NCBI GenBank assembly: GCA_963851325.1
Contig: CAWKOR010000001.1
Span: 4,216,001 to 4,280,000 of the forward strand
Length of the DNA: 64,000 nucleotides
Direction of reading: 5' to 3'
DNA from: DATGKG01 sp963851325
Lineage (GTDB): Bacteria; Desulfobacterota; Binatia; Binatales; Binataceae
Part shown: positions 15,232-24,127 of the stretch, piece after piece
Numbering within the stretch: the first letter of the stretch is position 1
How the letters are laid out: each line of letters starts with the position of its first letter
Notes under the pieces: model-generated
What the model saw: only the letters and a program-made list of their open reading frames with translations
What the model was told of the DNA's origin: nothing
Database searches by the model: none
Program-made: the position numbers and the translations under genes

Positions 15232-15945
15232 ATGGCCTATCTTCCAATATTTCTCGACGTCGCCGCGCGCCGATGCCTGGTGATTGGCGGGGGTGAGGTC
15301 GCAGCTCGCAAAGTTGCGAGCCTGCTCGAAGCCGGCGCCGACGTTGAGGTGATCAGCCCTTCGCTGGTCGAGGCGCTTGCCCAACTCGCGCGCGAGGGCC
15401 GCATCCGTCACCTGAATCGCGCATACGTGCCGGGCGATATGGCGGGTGCGACGCTGGTGTATGCGGCAACCGACGACGCCGAATTGGATCAGCGGCTATA
15501 TGCCGAAGCGCGCGGGCGTGGGATACCGATCAACGTGGTCGACGTACCGTCTCTTTGTACATTTATCATGCCCGCGGTACTAACCCGCGGATCGCTGAAA
15601 ATCGCGGTCTCGACCACGGGTGCCAGTCCCGCGATGGCGAAGCGGATCGTTGCGCGCCTCGAGCGCCTGTTCGGCCCGGAATACGCACTCGCGCTGGAAG
15701 TGCTGCGCGCCGCGCGCCTTCATTTGAAGTCGGCCGAACCGAATATCCGAATTCGCGCGGCCAAATTGACCGCCCTTGCAAAATCGCGGATTCCGGAACG
15801 TCTCCGAAAAGGCGACCTCGAGGCGGTTGAGAGAGTCCTTCGCCGCGAAGTCGGCGTTGGTCTCGATGCGCTCGGGTTGAGTGGTATCCGCGGTCGCGTC
15901 ACGACCACTACTTCGCGACTCGCGGGCGAGCCGATCGCTCGGTAG
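15232..15945 (+). CDS. Precorrin-2 dehydrogenase / sirohydrochlorin ferrochelatase (Met8/CysG N-terminal type)
   Basis: A 237-residue protein with an NAD-binding Rossmann start (LVIGGGEVAARKVASLLEAG), the ATDDAELD segment containing the expected catalytic Asp, the family signature NVVDVPSLCTFIMPAVLTRG and STTGASPAMAKRI. It oxidises precorrin-2 to sirohydrochlorin and can insert iron to make siroheme. The methyltransferase supplying precorrin-2 is the fused CobA domain five genes on, so together they replace a CysG. It is the first gene of the operon. Confidence 0.92.
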   Translation: MAYLPIFLDVAARRCLVIGGGEVAARKVASLLEAGADVEVISPSLVEALAQLAREGRIRHLNRAYVPGDMAGATLVYAATDDAELDQRLYAEARGRGIPINVVDVPSLCTFIMPAVLTRGSLKIAVSTTGASPAMAKRIVARLERLFGPEYALALEVLRAARLHLKSAEPNIRIRAAKLTALAKSRIPERLRKGDLEAVERVLRREVGVGLDALGLSGIRGRVTTTTSRLAGEPIAR

Positions 15946-15953
15946 CTACTGAG

Positions 15954-16781
15954 ATGGTTACCCTGTTCCTTCCACCCGCCCTGGTTTGCTATGCAGCGTC
16001 GTCCGCGGGCTTCATCGCCGATCGCGCGACGGGGCGCGTGCGTTGGACCGGGTCGGCGGCGGTTGCGCTCGCGGTGGGCGCGGTTTTTCACGCGCTGGAC
16101 CTGATGGCGCGCGGCATTCAGGCCGGCAATATCCCGGTCGCCAACTTCGCGGAGTCTCTTTCATTTCTCGCATGGCTGGTCGCGCTGATCGGGTTGGTGT
16201 TGATTGTAAGATTGCGTATGGCGATCATCGGCGCCGTCATCGGCCCGATCGTGACCGTCGCCGCGCTGGTGTCGTTGCTGACCATGCAGACCACGCGCCT
16301 GGTGTTGCCGGAGAGCCTCCGTAGCGTATGGCTGCCGATTCATGTCACGCTGGCGTTCCTCGGCTACTCGATGTTCGTGCTTGCCACCGCGGTTAGCCTC
16401 ATCTATCTGGTCTACGAATCGAAGCTGAAAACCAAGCGCATGATGCGGCCCGCGCATAGCGACGTTCCAAGCCTCGAAAAATTGGATCGCATCAATTATC
16501 GGCTGCTGGTATGGGGCTTTCTGATGTTGAGTCTCGCGATCGTCAGCGGCGCGATTTGGGCCGATGCGACGTGGGGTCACTTCTGGAATTGGGAGCCGGT
16601 GGAATCGTGGTCGCTGGCGATCTGGATCCTTTACGCTGCACTGCTCGAATCGCGTCTCACCGTGGGATGGCGCGGCAGGCGCGCCGCGGCGCTGACGATC
16701 GTATTGTTCACGGTGCTGGTGGGCTCCTTCGTCGGGGTGAACCTGGCGTTCCCCGGCAAACATGGCGGGAGTTTCGGCTGA
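15954..16781 (+). CDS. CcsA/HemX-like cytochrome c assembly membrane protein
   Basis: A 275-residue protein with about eight membrane helices. It carries the tryptophan-rich heme-handling motif WGHFWNWEPVESWSLAIW (near residue 206), the WWD-type signature of CcsA/ResC/HemX proteins. In several bacteria hemX precedes or follows hemA and modulates glutamyl-tRNA reductase levels, while CcsA homologues deliver heme for cytochrome c biogenesis. No CcsB/ResB partner is adjacent, which favours a HemX-like role. Eight bases separate it from the upstream gene, and hemA begins one base after its stop. Confidence 0.85.
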   Translation: MVTLFLPPALVCYAASSAGFIADRATGRVRWTGSAAVALAVGAVFHALDLMARGIQAGNIPVANFAESLSFLAWLVALIGLVLIVRLRMAIIGAVIGPIVTVAALVSLLTMQTTRLVLPESLRSVWLPIHVTLAFLGYSMFVLATAVSLIYLVYESKLKTKRMMRPAHSDVPSLEKLDRINYRLLVWGFLMLSLAIVSGAIWADATWGHFWNWEPVESWSLAIWILYAALLESRLTVGWRGRRAAALTIVLFTVLVGSFVGVNLAFPGKHGGSFG

Positions 16782-16782
16782 G

Positions 16783-18150
16783 ATGGAAAACACGCTCTTC
16801 ATTCTTGGCGTGAACCATCGCACTGCACCGGTCGCGGTTCGCGAACGACTGGCGTATGCGGAGGCCGAGGTTGCGCTCGCATTGCAGCGGCTCAAGCAGG
16901 CCACCGGCATTGGCGAGGCGGCGCTGCTCTCGACCTGCAACCGGGTTGAGATCATAGGGGTCACCGCGGATCCCGATCGCGCCGAAGAGGAAGTGGTGCG
17001 CTTTCTCGCCGCCGATCGCGAGGTCGAGTGCGGCAATTTTAGCGACGCGCTGTACCACTTCAATGGACGCGACGCGGTGCGCCATTTGTTTCGCGTCGGC
17101 GCGAGCCTCGATTCGATGGTGGTCGGTGAGCCGCAGATTCTCGGCCAGTTGAAACTGGCATATGCGCAGGCTGCCGAAGCCGCGACGGTCGGGCTGGTGC
17201 TGCATCGCGCGTTCCACAAGGCGTTTCAGGTCGCGAAGCGGGTTCGCAAGGCCACACTGATCGGCCGGGGCGCGGTGTCGGTCAGTTCGGTTGCGGTGAG
17301 CCTGGCGGGACAAATCTTCGACACGCTCGGCAACAAAACCGCGATGCTGATGGGGGCCGGCAAGATGGCGGAACTTACCGCGCGTCATCTGAAGGCGCTC
17401 GGCATCGAGTCGCTGCTTATCACCTCGCGCACGTTCGATCGCGCGGTCGCCCTCGCGCGCGAGCTCGGCGGCACTGCGGTGCCGTTTGAAAATTACAAGC
17501 CTTACTTGCGGATCGCCGATATTCTGATTGGCTCGCTGTCGGTGACGAAACCAATCCTCACGCATAGCGACGTCGAGGCGACCATTCGCGAACGCAAATA
17601 TCGCCCCATGTTCATGATCGATCTCGGCGTGCCGCGAAATTTTGATGCGCGCCTGAACGAAATCGAAAACATCTACCTTTACGACATCGACGATCTCGAC
17701 GCGGTCGCGCAAAAGTCGCTCGGTCAGCGTGAACGCGAAGCCGAAAAGGCCGAGGGCATCGTAGTCGAGGAAATTGATTCGTTCCTGAAATGGCTGGCCG
17801 AACTCGAAATCGTACCTACCATCAAGGACATTCGCGTCAGCATGGAACAGTTGCGCGGATTGGAGTTGGCGCGCCATCGCGCATGGCTCAAGACGCTGGA
17901 ACCGGCCGAGCGCGATCGCATCGAGATGCTGACTCGCGGCCTGGTCAATAAGTTGCTGCATCGCGTGATGGCCGGTCTGCGCCGGACCGAGAGCAAATCA
18001 CCGGATGCCGTCTACACCGCCGAGATCGCGCGCCGCCTGCTATTGGGCACCAACGGCGGCAATATTGATGAGGTGAACGTCGACAACCTCGAAGACGACC
18101 TGGAAGAAGACCTCATCGAGGATGCCGGTGACGACGGCGATCCGCTCTGA
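16783..18150 (+). CDS. hemA: Glutamyl-tRNA reductase
   Basis: A 455-residue HemA. N-terminal FILGVNHRTAPVAVRERLAY, catalytic Cys52 in LSTCNRVEI, GEPQILGQLKLAY, then an NADPH-binding part (LMGAGKMAELTARHL) and a C-terminal dimerisation helix ending KLLHRVMAGLRR. It makes glutamate-1-semialdehyde, the first committed step of C5-pathway tetrapyrrole synthesis. The last ~30 residues are an unusually acidic tail rich in Asp/Glu. The ATG at 16783 lies one base after the preceding stop. Confidence 0.96.
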   Translation: MENTLFILGVNHRTAPVAVRERLAYAEAEVALALQRLKQATGIGEAALLSTCNRVEIIGVTADPDRAEEEVVRFLAADREVECGNFSDALYHFNGRDAVRHLFRVGASLDSMVVGEPQILGQLKLAYAQAAEAATVGLVLHRAFHKAFQVAKRVRKATLIGRGAVSVSSVAVSLAGQIFDTLGNKTAMLMGAGKMAELTARHLKALGIESLLITSRTFDRAVALARELGGTAVPFENYKPYLRIADILIGSLSVTKPILTHSDVEATIRERKYRPMFMIDLGVPRNFDARLNEIENIYLYDIDDLDAVAQKSLGQREREAEKAEGIVVEEIDSFLKWLAELEIVPTIKDIRVSMEQLRGLELARHRAWLKTLEPAERDRIEMLTRGLVNKLLHRVMAGLRRTESKSPDAVYTAEIARRLLLGTNGGNIDEVNVDNLEDDLEEDLIEDAGDDGDPL

Positions 18151-18163
18151 GCCGGAGCAAGAC

Positions 18164-19114
18164 ATGAAGGCGACGCTCAGAATCGGATCGCGGCCCAGCC
18201 AGCTCGCGATCATCCAGGCGGAATTGGTGCGCGATGTCGTCGCCGCGGCGTTGCCAGGCGTCGCGATCGAAATTGTTCCGATCAAAACCAGCGGAGATAA
18301 AATCCTCACACCCTCGCTGGCGGATGTCGGCGGCAAGGGACTCTTCATCAAGGAACTGGAGCAGGCGCTGATGGAGCGACGCGTCGATATCGCGGTCCAT
18401 TCGATGAAGGATCTGCCGGCCGTGCTGGCGCCGGAGTTTCGCATCGTGGCGACGCCGCCGCGCGAGAATCCGCACGATGCGCTCATCACGCCCAATGGGA
18501 CGCGGCTGAAAGCGTTGCCGAAGGGAGCGAAGCTCGGGAGCTCGTCGCCACGCAGGAAATTCGAAGCGCTGCGGATCAATCCGGGCCTCGAGGTGGTGCC
18601 GCTGCGTGGCAATGTCGATACGCGGCTTCAGCGCGTGCTGACCGGTGAGATGGACGCCATCATCCTGGCGATCGCGGGTCTGAAACGGCTCGGCAAGCTT
18701 GGGGAAATCAAATACGAGGAATTGGACGAGCGCGAGTTTGTACCCGCCGCGGCGCAGGCGGCTCTAGCGATCGAAGCGCTGGCTGACGGAAAAATCTGCG
18801 GCTCCGACGAAATCGATCGCGCGGTCGTATCGTTGAACGATCCGCAAACCGCGTGCGAAACGGCGGCTGAGCGGGCGTTCCTCGCGTCGATTCATGCCTC
18901 CTGCGTCACGCCGGTGGGTGTCAAGGCAGCGCATAAAGATGATCATCTTGCGATGCGCGCCATTCTGTTCAACGCCAATGGCTCGCGCCATCTCACGGAT
19001 GAAATTTCGGAACCCCTCGCAGCAGGAGATTCGATCGCCGCGGTCCGCGCCGGTGAGAACCTCGGCGCTAAGATGATTTCGCGCGGCGCTCGCGACTTGC
19101 TTGATGAAATCTGA
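18164..19114 (+). CDS. hemC: Porphobilinogen deaminase (hydroxymethylbilane synthase)
   Basis: A 316-residue HemC. Start LRIGSRPSQLAIIQAE, then KTSGDKI, the GGKGLFIKELEQALM signature, VHSMKDLP and the LGSSSPRRK loop. The cofactor-attachment region is SIHASCVTPVG (Cys near residue 247), which covalently holds dipyrromethane. It polymerises four porphobilinogens. It follows hemA by 13 bases and overlaps the next start codon. Confidence 0.96.
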   Translation: MKATLRIGSRPSQLAIIQAELVRDVVAAALPGVAIEIVPIKTSGDKILTPSLADVGGKGLFIKELEQALMERRVDIAVHSMKDLPAVLAPEFRIVATPPRENPHDALITPNGTRLKALPKGAKLGSSSPRRKFEALRINPGLEVVPLRGNVDTRLQRVLTGEMDAIILAIAGLKRLGKLGEIKYEELDEREFVPAAAQAALAIEALADGKICGSDEIDRAVVSLNDPQTACETAAERAFLASIHASCVTPVGVKAAHKDDHLAMRAILFNANGSRHLTDEISEPLAAGDSIAAVRAGENLGAKMISRGARDLLDEI

Positions 19115-20651
19115 CGCTAGCGGAAAAGTTTGTCTGGTCGGCGCGGGACCAGGCGCCATCGATCTGATCACGATGCGAGGCGCCGATGTCTTGAGTCGCG
19201 CGGAGGTCGTCGTCTACGACAGCTTGGTAAATCCAGGATTGTTGCGGCTCGCACCGGCGTCTGCCGAGTTGATTCATGCGGGCAAGCGTGGCGGAGCGCA
19301 GAAGGACCTCGAGCAAGCGGAAATCAACGCGATGCTCATCACGCACGCGCGCAAGGGGATGGCGGTGGTACGGCTCAAGGGTGGCGACCCGTTCATCTTC
19401 GGGCGCGGCGGTGAAGAGGCCGAGGCGCTCGCCGCGGCAGGCGTCGCGTTTGAGGTGGTACCCGGGATCACCTCGGCGATTTCGGTCCCCGCGTTCGCGG
19501 GAATTCCCTTGACGCATCGCGACCACGGCTCATTTGTCGCGTTCGTCACCGGCCATGAGGATGCCGCAAAGGATTCGTCATCGGTGCCATGGGATGACCT
19601 GGCGCGTGCGGCGAACAGCCGCGGCACCATCGTGATCCTGATGGCGACCGCGCGGCTGCGCGGGGTTCTGAGGCGCCTCACGGATGCGGGTTTGCCGGGC
19701 GCGACTCCAGCCGCGGCCATTCAGTGGGGCACAGTCGCAAATCAGAAAACCGTCGCGGCGACGCTGGCGACGTTGGCCGATGCAGTCGATCGCGCGAAGC
19801 TCGGCGCGCCCGCAATCGTGGTGGTTGGGCAGTGCGCGGACCTGCGCGAGCATCTGAAGTGGGCCGAGCAGATGCCGCTGTTTGGGCGGCGCATCGTCGT
19901 TACCCGCGCGAGTGACAAAGCGTCAGCGTTCGCGCGTGAGTTGCGGGCGCTGGGCGCCGAGGTGATCGAGTTTCCAACCATTGAAACGGCGCCGCCCGAT
20001 TCATACGCGATGCTCGATGCGCAGATAGCGCGGCTCGACGCATTCGACTGGATCGTGTTCACCAGCGCGACCGGCGTCGAGACCTTCATCGAACGGCTGA
20101 AAACCCTACAAAAAGATATCCGTGCAATCGGCAAGGCGCGCATCGCCGCGATCGGGCCGGCAACGGCCGAAGCGCTGCGAGCATACGCGATCATCGTTGA
20201 TGCAATGCCGACCGAGTATCGCGGCGAGGCGATCATCGATGCTATCGGCATCGACCAAATTCGCGGCGCGCACATCCTGATTCCTCGGGCGCAGGTGGCG
20301 CGCGAGGTGCTGCCGGATTTGCTGCGCGAAAACGGTGTTGCGGAGGTCGTGGTCGCGCCCGCCTATAAAACCATTGCGCCGTCGGGCGCCGCGCTCGAGC
20401 GCGTCCGTGAGACTCTGGCTGCGAGTGGGTACGATCTGATCGCATTCACCAGCTCCAGCACCGCTGCGAATTTTGTCGCGATTACCGGCCAACCTGAACC
20501 CGGCGCGAGGGCGGCCGCAATCGGGCCGATTACTGCCGCCACGGCCGAGAAGCTCGGCTTCGATGTCGTGGTGACACCGCCCGAGTACACGATTCCCGCG
20601 CTGCTCGATGCGATCCGCGACTATTTCGCATCGCCGCCGCGCGCGAGGTAG
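19104..20651 (+). CDS. cobA-hemD: Fused uroporphyrinogen-III methyltransferase / uroporphyrinogen-III synthase
   Basis: A 515-residue fusion. Residues 1-245 are a SUMT (CobA) domain: VGAGPGAIDLITMRGADVLS, the GGDPFIFGRGGEEAEAL loop and GITSAISVPAFAGIPLTHR. Residues about 255-515 are a HemD synthase domain: RIVVTRASDKASAFARELRA, FTSATGVETF, and the C-terminal FTSSSTAANF region. One chain therefore closes the macrocycle and diverts it to precorrin-2. Such fusions are known in several phyla. The start overlaps the hemC stop by 11 bases. Confidence 0.95.
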   Translation: MKSDASGKVCLVGAGPGAIDLITMRGADVLSRAEVVVYDSLVNPGLLRLAPASAELIHAGKRGGAQKDLEQAEINAMLITHARKGMAVVRLKGGDPFIFGRGGEEAEALAAAGVAFEVVPGITSAISVPAFAGIPLTHRDHGSFVAFVTGHEDAAKDSSSVPWDDLARAANSRGTIVILMATARLRGVLRRLTDAGLPGATPAAAIQWGTVANQKTVAATLATLADAVDRAKLGAPAIVVVGQCADLREHLKWAEQMPLFGRRIVVTRASDKASAFARELRALGAEVIEFPTIETAPPDSYAMLDAQIARLDAFDWIVFTSATGVETFIERLKTLQKDIRAIGKARIAAIGPATAEALRAYAIIVDAMPTEYRGEAIIDAIGIDQIRGAHILIPRAQVAREVLPDLLRENGVAEVVVAPAYKTIAPSGAALERVRETLAASGYDLIAFTSSSTAANFVAITGQPEPGARAAAIGPITAATAEKLGFDVVVTPPEYTIPALLDAIRDYFASPPRAR

Positions 20652-20675
20652 TCTCTTCTCCGAGAGGTGGCCGCC

Positions 20676-21650
20676 ATGGCATTTCCGATAAATCGCCCGC
20701 GTCGGCTGCGCCGCACCGAGACGCTGCGGCGCATGATTCGCGAGACCCGGCTCTCGCCCGACAATCTCATCCAGCCTTTCTTCGTGTGTCCAGGGCGCGA
20801 CGTGAAGCGGCCCGTCAGCTCGATGCCGGGAGTGGCGCAGCTCTCAGTCGACAATGTCGTGAGCGCGGCGCGCGAGACTTATGCGGCGGGCGTTCCAGCG
20901 ATCATCCTGTTCGGAATTCCGGAACGAAAAGACGCACTCGGCAGCGAGGCGTGGAACGATTCGGGAGAGGTGCAACGCGCAATCCGCGAGATCAAGGAGC
21001 GCGCGCCAGGCCTGAGCGTCATCACCGATGTGTGCATGTGCGAGTACACCGACCACGGCCATTGCGGAGCGATCGTCGGCACCGAGGTTGATAATGACGC
21101 GAGCCTCGAGCTGCTGGTGCGCGAGGCGCTTTCTCATGCCCGCGCTGGCGCCGATATCGTGGCGCCTTCGGACATGATGGATGGGCGGGTTGGCGCGATT
21201 CGCACGGCGCTGGATCAGAACGGCTTTGCGCACGTCGCGATCATGGCCTACTCGGCGAAGTTCGCGTCGGCATTCTATGGACCGTTTCGCGAGGCCGCGG
21301 AGTCAGCGCCAAAGTTCGGAGACCGCCGCTCCTATCAAATGGATCCACCCAACGGCGACGAAGCGATGCGCGAGGTCGCGCTCGATCTGGAGGAGGGCGC
21401 CGACATTGTGATGGTGAAGCCCGCGCTGGCGTACCTCGATCTCATCTATCGCGTAAAGCACGAGTTCAACGTTCCGGTCGCGGCGTACAATGTATCGGGT
21501 GAGTATTCGATGATTCGTGCGGCAGGCCTCAATGGATGGCTTGACGAGGAACGCACCATTATGGAGGTGTTGACTTCGATTCGTCGCGCCGGCGCGGATT
21601 TGATTCTGACCTACTTCGCCACTGAGGTCGCAAAAAAGATCCAGAAGTAG
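20676..21650 (+). CDS. hemB: Delta-aminolevulinic acid dehydratase (porphobilinogen synthase)
   Basis: A 324-residue HemB with LIQPFFVCPG, the metal-binding cysteine-rich loop DVCMCEYTDHGHCG (zinc type), the lysine region AYSAKFASAFYGPFREA and the Schiff-base motif MVKPALAYLDLI. It condenses two aminolevulinate molecules to porphobilinogen. The ATG at 20676 with GAGAGG upstream is preferred to a GTG nine bases earlier. It is the last gene of the tetrapyrrole operon. hemL, hemE and hemG/hemN are not in the window. Confidence 0.96.
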   Translation: MAFPINRPRRLRRTETLRRMIRETRLSPDNLIQPFFVCPGRDVKRPVSSMPGVAQLSVDNVVSAARETYAAGVPAIILFGIPERKDALGSEAWNDSGEVQRAIREIKERAPGLSVITDVCMCEYTDHGHCGAIVGTEVDNDASLELLVREALSHARAGADIVAPSDMMDGRVGAIRTALDQNGFAHVAIMAYSAKFASAFYGPFREAAESAPKFGDRRSYQMDPPNGDEAMREVALDLEEGADIVMVKPALAYLDLIYRVKHEFNVPVAAYNVSGEYSMIRAAGLNGWLDEERTIMEVLTSIRRAGADLILTYFATEVAKKIQK

Positions 21651-21682
21651 AGTGAGAGAATCGACGATCATATCGGCGCGCG

Positions 21683-21877
21683 ATGAAAGTTCGCGAGATA
21701 TTGCGATTGCTGGAAGATGATGGTTGGTATTTGGTATCGACCCGCGGGAGTCATCGGCAGTACAAGCACGTTTGGAAGCGAGGGCGCGTAACTGTGGCAG
21801 GTAAAATGTCCGACGACTTGGCAGTCGGCACTCTGCGCAGTATTTTTAAGCAGGCGCAATTTACGCAGGATGATTGA
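21683..21877 (+). CDS. hicA: HicA-type mRNA interferase toxin (YcfA family)
   Basis: A 64-residue double-stranded-RNA-binding-fold toxin: MKVREILRLLEDDGWYLV, then the catalytic His24 in RGSHRQYKH, and a basic strand GRVTVAGK. HicA cleaves mRNA when free of HicB. The stop overlaps the hicB start by one base. It lies 32 bases after hemB, so readthrough from the heme operon is possible. Confidence 0.92.
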   Translation: MKVREILRLLEDDGWYLVSTRGSHRQYKHVWKRGRVTVAGKMSDDLAVGTLRSIFKQAQFTQDD

Positions 21878-22089
21878 TGCGGTACGCGGTTATAATCGAA
21901 AAGGGAAAGAAAAATTTCAGTGCTTACGTTCCCGACATCCCCGGATGTGTCGCGACTGGTAAAACCCGGAAAGCGGTGGAACGTCAACTCCGTGAGGCTA
22001 TTGAACTTCACCTCAATGGCTTGCGCGAGGACGGAATCGCAATACCCAAACCAACCAGCATCTGCGAGTACATTGAGTTGTCGCGCTAA
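21877..22089 (+). CDS. hicB: HicB-type antitoxin (partial RNase H fold only)
   Basis: A 70-residue HicB: YAVIIEKGKKNFSAYVPDIP, GCVATGKTRKAVERQLREAI, then ELHLNGLREDG. Only the toxin-neutralising domain is present. There is no C-terminal ribbon-helix-helix or HTH, as in many short HicB proteins, so autoregulation may need HicA or be absent. The ATG at 21877 shares its A with the hicA TGA. The 3' end overlaps the convergent gene by four bases. Confidence 0.9.
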   Translation: MRYAVIIEKGKKNFSAYVPDIPGCVATGKTRKAVERQLREAIELHLNGLREDGIAIPKPTSICEYIELSR

Positions 22090-22853
22090 TCTCTTCTTCC
22101 TGGCTTAAGGTGCGATTCGTAATAAGGGCGCATCGCGCGGAGCGAGCGCATCTGATGATACGCCAGCTCGTCGTCGGGGTAGCGATGCTCCGGTCCCAGG
22201 ACACATCCGGCGCGCGCATGGCATCGCGGCATGCAATCCACCTCCACCTCGACGCGATGAGACAGACACTTCGGAATGTCCCATCCATTCGCGGCGCTCA
22301 CCGCATTCGCGGGGCATGCGCTGATGCAGGTGCGCGCGGTGCAGGACGGACACGGATCGAAGTCGCGCCCTTCGCCCGGCTGATCGATTAGCTCGCTAAC
22401 CAGAATCGCAGCGCGAAATGCGATCCATGGCCCATAGACTGGATGCACCACGACGCCGAGGATGCTCGGCCCGCTGAGCCCCGCGGCCTTGCCGGCTTCC
22501 ATGAAGTTCAACGTCGGTCCATTTCCCATGAATGGATAGATGATCGTATACGCGACCGCTGATCGCGTCAGCACCGGCGCGATATCGCGGTCGATGACGA
22601 TACGGGTGAAGTCATCTAGCGGGTTGTCGTGCGCGGTCCAGCCCGGATTTTTATCAGAATGCTCTTTGAAGGCCTTCCAAAAAGCGCCGCCGCCGTTGCC
22701 GATCACGATGATCGATCGCGCGCCCGGTGCGATTGCGGTCGCCCGATACTCGGGCTTAACCGCCGTGTCGTAGTGATCCGCAGGCGTGGCGGCGACGAGG
22801 TTCAGTCCGCTGGCGGCGGCGGAGACTCGAATTGCATCGAGGATCGGGTTCAC
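22086..22853 (-). CDS. QueG-like iron-sulfur protein
   Basis: A 255-residue cytoplasmic protein resembling epoxyqueuosine reductase/reductive-dehalogenase-type proteins. The N-terminal DUF1730-like part has GARSIIVIGNGGGAFWKAF. The C-terminal ferredoxin-like part has CPSCTARTCISACP and then DCMPRCHARAGC. The first cluster motif is C-x2-C-x4-C-x3-CP rather than the usual C-x2-C-x2-C-x3-CP. It is shorter than QueG (about 350-380 residues) and lacks its HEAT-like tail, so queuosine synthesis is not claimed. Confidence 0.7.
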   Translation of the reverse strand: MNPILDAIRVSAAASGLNLVAATPADHYDTAVKPEYRATAIAPGARSIIVIGNGGGAFWKAFKEHSDKNPGWTAHDNPLDDFTRIVIDRDIAPVLTRSAVAYTIIYPFMGNGPTLNFMEAGKAAGLSGPSILGVVVHPVYGPWIAFRAAILVSELIDQPGEGRDFDPCPSCTARTCISACPANAVSAANGWDIPKCLSHRVEVEVDCMPRCHARAGCVLGPEHRYPDDELAYHQMRSLRAMRPYYESHLKPGRRD

Positions 22854-22949
22854 CCGATCAGATTTATCACAAAACGAATCGCGCGAAGCGTGTGCTCCGC
22901 GCGACCATTCGCAGGCGCGCGGTTGCGCGCCCTGGCTATGCGAGGCGAA

Positions 22950-23114
22950 CTAGACTGCTGGACGCCGGCCCGCGACAAGACCGACCAGGAACAGAATCAG
23001 AAAAACGAAGAAGAGAATTTTCGCGATGCCCGCGGCTGCTCCGGCGATTCCACCGAAGCCGAGAATACCGGCGATAATCGCGACGACCAGGAAAACCAGT
23101 GCATAGTGCAGCAT
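22950..23114 (-). CDS. DUF1328 small membrane protein (54 aa)
   Basis: A 54-residue gene that begins MLHYALVFLVVAIIAGILGF and continues GGIAGAAAGIAKILFFVFLI, ending GLVAGRRPAV. This is the complete DUF1328/YtjA pattern: two hydrophobic helices around a Gly/Ala-rich turn. The family is widespread in proteobacteria, often stress-induced, and of unknown function. It stands alone between two other minus-strand genes. Confidence 0.9.
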   Translation of the reverse strand: MLHYALVFLVVAIIAGILGFGGIAGAAAGIAKILFFVFLILFLVGLVAGRRPAV

Positions 23115-23240
23115 ATTGATCACTCCATCTTGGGCGTGCGCAGGTTCAAGTAGCGGCGCGGAGAGATAATCGCCCGCCCGATGGGAGATCAGACGGCCTA
23201 ATGCCCCCGGAAATTCAGCACGGAAATTCAGCGTTTAATT

Positions 23241-23648
23241 TCAAGCGATTTTGTAAGTCACCAGGGCGTCTGCGACCAGCGCATCGAAGCGATCGCGAAT
23301 CTCCACGCCGATGCTCGCGACGCGTTTGCCGGCGCGACGCACCACCGCCTTCGCGACCAGGTCCGACTGGATTCCAGGGCCGGTGTAGTTCACCGTCATC
23401 GAAATGGTCATGCTCCGTTGAGTCTGTTCGAGGCTCCAGATTGCAGCGCAGGCAGTGAAGTCCGCGAGCGACGCGATCGCCCCGCCATGGATCGGCACCT
23501 GCGGTCCGCCATCGTTCAGGAGCTTTTCCGAGAACGGCATCCGCACCACCGCCATCCCGCTTTCTGCGGAGACGATTTGCAAGCCGAGCATCGCGGAGAA
23601 GGGCGCGCGCTCGAGCGATGCCATCGCCATTTTCTGTTCCGGCTTCAT
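23241..23648 (-). CDS. PaaI-family hotdog thioesterase
   Basis: A 135-residue hotdog protein. The signature PIHGGAIASLADFTACAA holds the catalytic Asp of the helix, preceded by AVVRMPFSEKLLNDGG and followed by MTVNYTGPG. Expected to hydrolyse acyl- or phenylacyl-CoA. It is the second thioesterase of this type in the window. It lies eight bases downstream of the SLOG gene in a minus-strand run with the HAD hydrolase. Confidence 0.88.
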   Translation of the reverse strand: MKPEQKMAMASLERAPFSAMLGLQIVSAESGMAVVRMPFSEKLLNDGGPQVPIHGGAIASLADFTACAAIWSLEQTQRSMTISMTVNYTGPGIQSDLVAKAVVRRAGKRVASIGVEIRDRFDALVADALVTYKIA

Positions 23649-23656
23649 ACGCTGAT

Positions 23657-24127
23657 TCAGCCTCGCGATCGTGTAGCCAGCTTGATTGCGAGGTCGACCG
23701 CTTCACGAGGAGTGCCGGCTCGCTGGAGGCCTTCGATCTCCGGCCATGATTTGAGTGCGACGATGGGGCGGCCGAACTTTTTCGCGAACCCGATTTCCGC
23801 CAAAGTGCCTCCTTCCCCCGCCATCGCGATCACGGCATCCGAACTGGCCACGATGATCGCATTGCGCGCCTCGCCCATTCCGGTCGCGATCGCGAACTCG
23901 ATGAATTCATTCGCACTTGAGCGGTCGTAGCCTGGCAGGATGCCGATGGTATGTCCGCCCGCATCGCAGGCGCCTTGTGCCGCAGCGCGCATCACGCCGC
24001 CGCGCCCGCCGTTCACCAGCACTGCGCCGCGCGAGGCAATTTCACGCCCGACCTCGCGGGCCATCGCGCATACGTCTTCCGGTGCGTCGCCAGCACCTAT
24101 GACCGTGAGCATCAGCGCGCGCGGCAT
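23657..24127 (-). CDS. SLOG/TIGR00725-type nucleotide-binding protein
   Basis: A 156-residue Rossmann-like protein: NGGRGGVMRAAAQGACDAGG (the LOG-like P-loop), GILPGYDRSSAN, and AMAGEGGTLAEIGFAKKFGR. This resembles the TIGR00725/YvdD branch of the lysine-decarboxylase-like superfamily, which binds nucleotides. Activity cannot be predicted since the full PGGxGTxxE motif reads GEGGTLAE. Its ATG overlaps the HAD stop. Confidence 0.85.
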   Translation of the reverse strand: MPRALMLTVIGAGDAPEDVCAMAREVGREIASRGAVLVNGGRGGVMRAAAQGACDAGGHTIGILPGYDRSSANEFIEFAIATGMGEARNAIIVASSDAVIAMAGEGGTLAEIGFAKKFGRPIVALKSWPEIEGLQRAGTPREAVDLAIKLATRSRG

